Part shown: one piece after another, positions 59,960 to 64,000 of the stretch
Layout of the letters: each line of letters begins with the position of its first letter
Numbering within the stretch: position 1 is the first letter of the stretch
Assembly: GCA_034638255.1 (NCBI GenBank)
Contig: JAWPGT010000010.1
Coordinates: 620,001 to 684,000, forward strand
Origin: Coprinus comatus
Taxonomy: Eukaryota; Basidiomycota; Agaricomycetes; Agaricales; Agaricaceae
Direction of reading: 5' to 3'
DNA length: 64,000 nucleotides
Position numbers and translations under genes: made by a program
Notes under the pieces: model-generated
Seen by the model: the letters and a program-made list of their open reading frames with translations, nothing else
Databases searched by the model: none
Told to the model about the DNA's origin: nothing

Positions 59960-61521
59960 ATGTGGTTGACAGCTCACTTAGTTACTCTTAACATGTTCCT
60001 CACACGGCCGGGCTTCCTGCTTGTGTTCTCAATAATATCACTCATCATAGTCATATTCTATGCTACTGGAATCCCGCTCCAGGTGTCTTCTATTTACCCA
60101 TCATCACTGCGCAACACTGTTTTCCCACTACTGCGTCAAATAGTTGATGAGAATACACCATACCGTTTATGGTTTCCTTTGTCGTCGACAGATGGAACGG
60201 AAGGAACAGTTGATACAAGGACCAAGTTTACTAGGCATATTGTAGCAGTTGGGGATCTTCATGGGGATCTACCAAACGCTAGACGTGTATTGGAATTCTC
60301 GGGCGTTATAGATGGTCTTGGAAACTGGAAAGGAGATGTGGACTATTTCGTACAGACGGGGGATATTATTGACCGGTATGTCTAATCACAAAATAAATGC
60401 TTGAATTTCTAAATAAAATTTTTGTAGTGGTGATGATACTATTGCGTTATTCATTTGGATGGACAAGCTGCGGGAGCAAGCTTCGGCAGTAGGAGCGACA
60501 GTTCTCTCTAATTTGGGTAACCACGAATGGATGAATGCTATCGGAGACTGGAGGTATGGCTTCCTGACTATCTATTCTTATAAACTGACTCATTATTCTA
60601 GATATGTATACCCTTCAGAAATTAAAACATTCGGATCTATTTCTGCTCGTCAACATCTTTTGAGCAGAGGTAGTATTGGACGCTCGTGGGCAAATAATTA
60701 TACCACCGCTTCTCGTTTACCTTTACACCCATCACTTGGACCTCCAAATACACCATTTCCACCGGCCCATGCCAAACATCTACACTTTCACAAGGATGAA
60801 GATGATGTAGAACTAGAGAACGATCATTATTATGACAAGGAGGATCCTTTATCACATTCCGCTCTTTCTTTTGTTCATGGTGGTTTGTCACCTACGTATC
60901 CTGATTTGACACCTTTCCCTACGAGAATTAACGATATTGCAACTGGACTTTTGCGTAAATTACAGGATAGGGTACAGCCTCCGCCTCATCCTCCGAATCC
61001 CTATCCTGGTCTCCCACATGGTAAGCTTGTCCCTTCCTATAAAAACACTTTTTTATTGAATATTCGATAATATATCAGATACAACGGTAGAGGAGGCCCA
61101 TTTGTATGACTCAAATGGACCTTTATGGTATCGTGGGTGGGCATTGGGAGATGAAGCAGATGTCTGTAGGGATGTTGAGAAGGTTCTTGCGAAGACTGGG
61201 ACTAGGCGAATGATTATGGGACATACTCCCGACTTTCATGTATGTGATAATCAATGCTTTAAAGTATGTTTGCAACTTACACCGCTTCAACAGAACATCG
61301 TTTCTAGATGTAATGGAAAGGTTATTATTATTGATACAGGTATCTCACATGCGTATGGTGGAGTGTTATCTGCACTCTCCATTCATTACTCGCTTGAACC
61401 AATCGGCGAACCTTCAGAGGGGCGTTGGTTAGAGAAAGAGACTGTCAGTGCCTTATATGCTGATAAACGAGAAGTGCTGGCCACTGATGAACGGGAGGTT
61501 GTTGGAGACTTTGATATTTAA
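59960..61521 (+). CDS. Membrane-anchored calcineurin-like metallophosphatase
   Basis: Starts MWLTAHLVTLNMFLTRPGFL. An N-terminal hydrophobic helix (LLVFSIISLIIVIFYATGI) is a probable signal anchor. The metallophosphoesterase motifs follow in order: VAVGDLHGDLPNARRVL, YFVQTGDIIDRGDDT, LSNLGNHEWMNAIGDW, FVHGGLSPTYPDL, and MIMGHTPDFH with VIIIDTGISHAYGG. The order and wording are closest to the Shewanella-like phosphatase group of the PPP superfamily, widespread in fungi and plants. About 430 residues over five or so exons, with GT-AG introns after DIID, GDWR, LPH and DFH. It converges with the enoyl-CoA hydratase gene, with only 94 nt between the stops. Catalytic domain probably lumenal or extracellular. 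Substrate unknown. Confidence 0.82.
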
Positions 61522-61615
61522 CTTAATTATCTTTTTAACTACACGAGTACGGGTGGTATATATCCATGCACTAGGTAAATTATACATTTTTCATTGCATG
61601 TTGACTCAAAGTTTT

Positions 61616-62830
61616 GTCTTGAGGTGTTTGGTATCAGTTCTACGCCACTTGAGGGAGGTCAGTGGTGATTCTTGGGGGCGAGAATGAAGGAACAAGCACT
61701 TACCCAAGGGTACCATTCAGTGAGATCCTTGGAGAGGGTATTCGGGAAATCAGGTTTTCTGCGTTCCAAGAATGACTGTACGCCTTCACTAGCATCCTTG
61801 CTTGAGGCAGTAATTTTCATTACACGAGAATCTAAAAGATGGTTCTCTTCAATGCTATCCCCGGGGTGTTGTAAAAGACCTTTAGTGAAAGCAATGGAGG
61901 TCGAGGACGTGTGAATAGCCAACTGGTCAGCTAAAGCTTTGGCTGCTGGATAGACCGCGTCCCGGCTGGGGAGAATTTGATGATAGAGGTCTCGTATATG
62001 CGGGGAGTCTGGGGTTACGGTCTCTCCGGTGAGAAGCAATGAACTGGCCCGAGAGTGACCGAGAAGTCGAGGGAGAAGGTAGCTAGAGGTTGCTGAAAGG
62101 AGAAGTAGATTAAAATGAAATTCCATTATGATTGGAACGAAGAATTACCTTCAGGTACAATACCGCGCTGAACAAAGGGGAATGTGAGTTTTGCCCCTGA
62201 CCAGACAAATCGCAGGTCAAAGGGAAGTTGAAAGGCAGTCATACCAACGCCAGCCTAGAGGTTAATGTCAATCACATGTTGTCTGCTGAAAAGGTTGGAG
62301 CATACAGCATGTCCGTTTACAGCGGCTAGAGTTATCTTCCGACACCGGTATATGGCCATTGATAGTTGTCCTCCTCCATCCCTATGAGCTGAAGGCGAAA
62401 TGAGTAAGACTGGGAGCCATATTCATTGCGCTGCTCACCCTGGGGGCCTTCTTTGTCTGCTTCCTTGTCCCATATACTGTCCCAACCACCAGATATATCG
62501 GCCTGCCAGAGCTGAGTTCAGTCGGGCAAGTAAAGAAAGTAGCGGATTCCATTACCCCTGAGCAGTAAGCAGGTGCAGTCGGTTCAGCTGACAATATGAC
62601 CACTCGAACACGGTCATCGCGGTCAGCAAGTTCAAAGGCCTGTATTAATTCGTCAATGATGTTGGTATTTACGACATTGCGTCTATGAGCTGGAGAGTCA
62701 GTAGGTGAGAAGGATCAGTGGGAATTTGGGCATACTGTTTGGTTCGGTTGAGCCATATGGTCAGTACTGCTTTATCAAGGTCAGGAATGATGTCTTTGAA
62801 ACCGAGCTGGCTGTAGTCAATGGTGGTCAT
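61616..62830 (-). CDS. Enoyl-CoA hydratase/isomerase family protein, possibly peroxisomal
   Basis: Joined exons give about 290 residues: MTTIDYSQLGFKDIIPDLDK, AVLTIWLNRTKQRNVVNTNI, the first active-site region VVILSAEPTAPAYCSGADIS, the oxyanion-hole helix CRKITLAAVNGHAAGVGMTA, LRFVWSGAKLTFPFVQRGIV, ATSSYLLPRLLGHSRASSLL, LTGETVT, then a helical C-terminus. The last intron follows EWYPW, and the final exon reads WRRTDTKHLKTKL. The C-terminal TKL resembles a type-1 peroxisomal targeting signal, though Thr at the first position is a weak variant. By family it hydrates or isomerises enoyl-CoA esters in beta-oxidation or related pathways. Start 62830 is divergent from the next gene, 109 nt away. 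Confidence 0.82.
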
Positions 62831-62939
62831 GACGGTTGGAATGATATATCAGAATAATATGTAATTTCACACGGCGCAATGTATATAAGCGTCCACATGA
62901 GACCGATCTCTTTCATGTTCTTGTTCTTTTTCCACCACC
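62831..62939. promoter_or_regulatory. Bidirectional promoter, 109 nt
   Basis: Lies between the divergent ATGs at 62830 (-) and 62940 (+). A tatataag TATA-like element sits at 62881-62889, and a C/T-rich tract runs up to the plus-strand ATG. Confidence 0.5.
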
Positions 62940-64000
62940 ATGACTGACTTGCAGATGCGTATAGGTCACAAGATATCTCCCTCAAAACACCAAGTAGAAC
63001 CAAAATTCTCCCACAAACAATGGACTCGACCTGGTTATACATCTCCCGGCCCGAATCTCAAGAAACAACGGCATCTGAATTCAAAGGCCTCGCGCAGCTC
63101 TCCAGTTGACCCCGACGCTGAACCATCTTTACTTTTACGCATGAACTTGGGCTCTTCTTCCTCATCTGGAAGCAGTCGAAATCAAGATTACCAGACAAAA
63201 AGCCTTGTGGAGCGCATTTCTGGGAACGTCATCAATACAACACCGGGAGCGGTCGTACTGGGCAGCCATGTTATCGAATCGAGTGGAGATTATAAAGACA
63301 CTGCGCTGCATTCATCCAACGACGACAAGGACAAAGAATTCGAAGTCATTCAAGCCCAAATCGAGAACAAAGGCCGTTTAGATGAGGAGAGGATCTTATC
63401 CTTATCGGTATGATTTGCCCTTAATTATACTTCCGAGTATATGCTTATCTCTTTCCCTTGTTGCCTCCTTGGATAGACTTCTACACAAGAACTCAAACAG
63501 GACCCAATTCAAGAACAAGTTCAAACGCAAACCGATGCAGGCTGCGAGGACTCTCGCGGTTTGCATGTCAGTACTGACGATAACGCAACAACGTTTAAAC
63601 CGTCTCTTCACTCGGAGGGAGAGACCATAAAAACACAAACGCCGTTCAAGAGCCAGTTGGCCACTCTTATCATTCAAAACTCCCAACTTCGATGGAAACA
63701 CGAGGCGCTTGATGGGGGTGAACATATGGGGCACGAATCCATCAATTCGAAAGCCATAGATGGTGCTCTAGGTCCCGATATATGCGCCTCTATTACTTCC
63801 TTAGCTCTGCTAGCTGGGAAACAATGCGCAAATATAAAATCATCAGAGGCCGGTACAAATGTTGCAGAACAGGATGCCATAACCCGGAACAAATCGTTGA
63901 CGCCCAATCCTACCAACACTATGTTAACGTACTCCACTGTTACGTACAAACAACCAATCGCTTCGTCATCAAGACAAACACTTCCGGATATTGCTAATAA
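62940..64000 (+). CDS. Uncharacterised Ser/Gln-rich protein, cut by the window end
   Basis: Exon 1 is 62940-63407 (MTDLQMRIGHKISPSKHQVE..., ending RLDEERILSLS) and exon 2 starts at 63477 after a 69-nt intron (GTATGA...GATAG). The frame stays open to about 63993, where TAA occurs within the last codons (DIANN..), so the true end may be just there or beyond the window. About 320 residues are visible. They are mostly disordered: Ser-rich SSSSGSSRNQ, acidic HSSNDDKDKEFEV, Gln/Thr-rich QELKQDPIQEQVQTQTDAG. A more helical segment is KSQLATLIIQNSQLRWKHEA. I recognise no domain. Function unknown. Confidence 0.55.

Overview
The window is nuclear DNA of a filamentous basidiomycete, most likely an agaricomycete. 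Genes are intron-dense, with introns of about 45-80 nt that start GTRNGT, carry a CTAAC/CTGAC-type branch site and end YAG. Families typical of mushroom-forming fungi are present: F-box/leucine-rich proteins, secreted M43 metalloproteases, short Zn2Cys6-type proteins, TKL-like kinases and seven-helix receptor-like proteins. I could not assign a species. No tRNA, rRNA, CRISPR array or intact transposon was recognised.

Layout. 1.2-5.3 kb: a tandem pair of TKL-like kinase genes, the first decayed. 6.0-8.0 kb: a Zn2Cys6-type gene and a broken second copy. 8.5-10.2 kb: an F-box gene. 11.1-16.4 kb: an MFS sugar transporter and an intracellular-type GH13 alpha-amylase, convergent. 17.2-18.0 kb: an unknown gene. 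18.3-22.0 kb: two secreted M43 metalloproteases and a last-exon relic of a third. 23.3-30.97 kb: a large disordered protein, a pseudokinase, a Met/Gly-rich protein and a coiled-coil protein. 31.6-40.1 kb: an F-box gene, a small gene, the spindle-checkpoint kinase BUB1 and another F-box gene. 41.7-50.1 kb: housekeeping genes, namely ataxin-2/Pbp1, the PP2A catalytic subunit and chaperonin CCT5. 50.5-51.2 kb: a small probable mitochondrial protein. 52.3-58.7 kb: four related seven-helix genes, two of them short. 60.0-62.8 kb: a membrane-anchored metallophosphatase convergent with an enoyl-CoA hydratase. 62.9 kb to the end: an unknown gene that leaves the window.

Themes. Local duplication followed by decay recurs (kinase, Zn2Cys6, M43 and seven-helix families). 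Divergent pairs share very short promoters (PP2A/CCT5, 28.8/29.05 kb, 62.8/62.9 kb). Single-base frame breaks recur in otherwise conserved genes, including BUB1, which points to residual indel errors in the assembly at least as much as to pseudogenes. The most interesting gene structure is PP2A: the last intron lies between the terminal Leu codon and the stop codon, so keeping it would add two residues after the leucine that is normally carboxymethylated. I found no clearly novel multi-gene system. The seven-helix cluster is the best candidate for uncharacterised biology.
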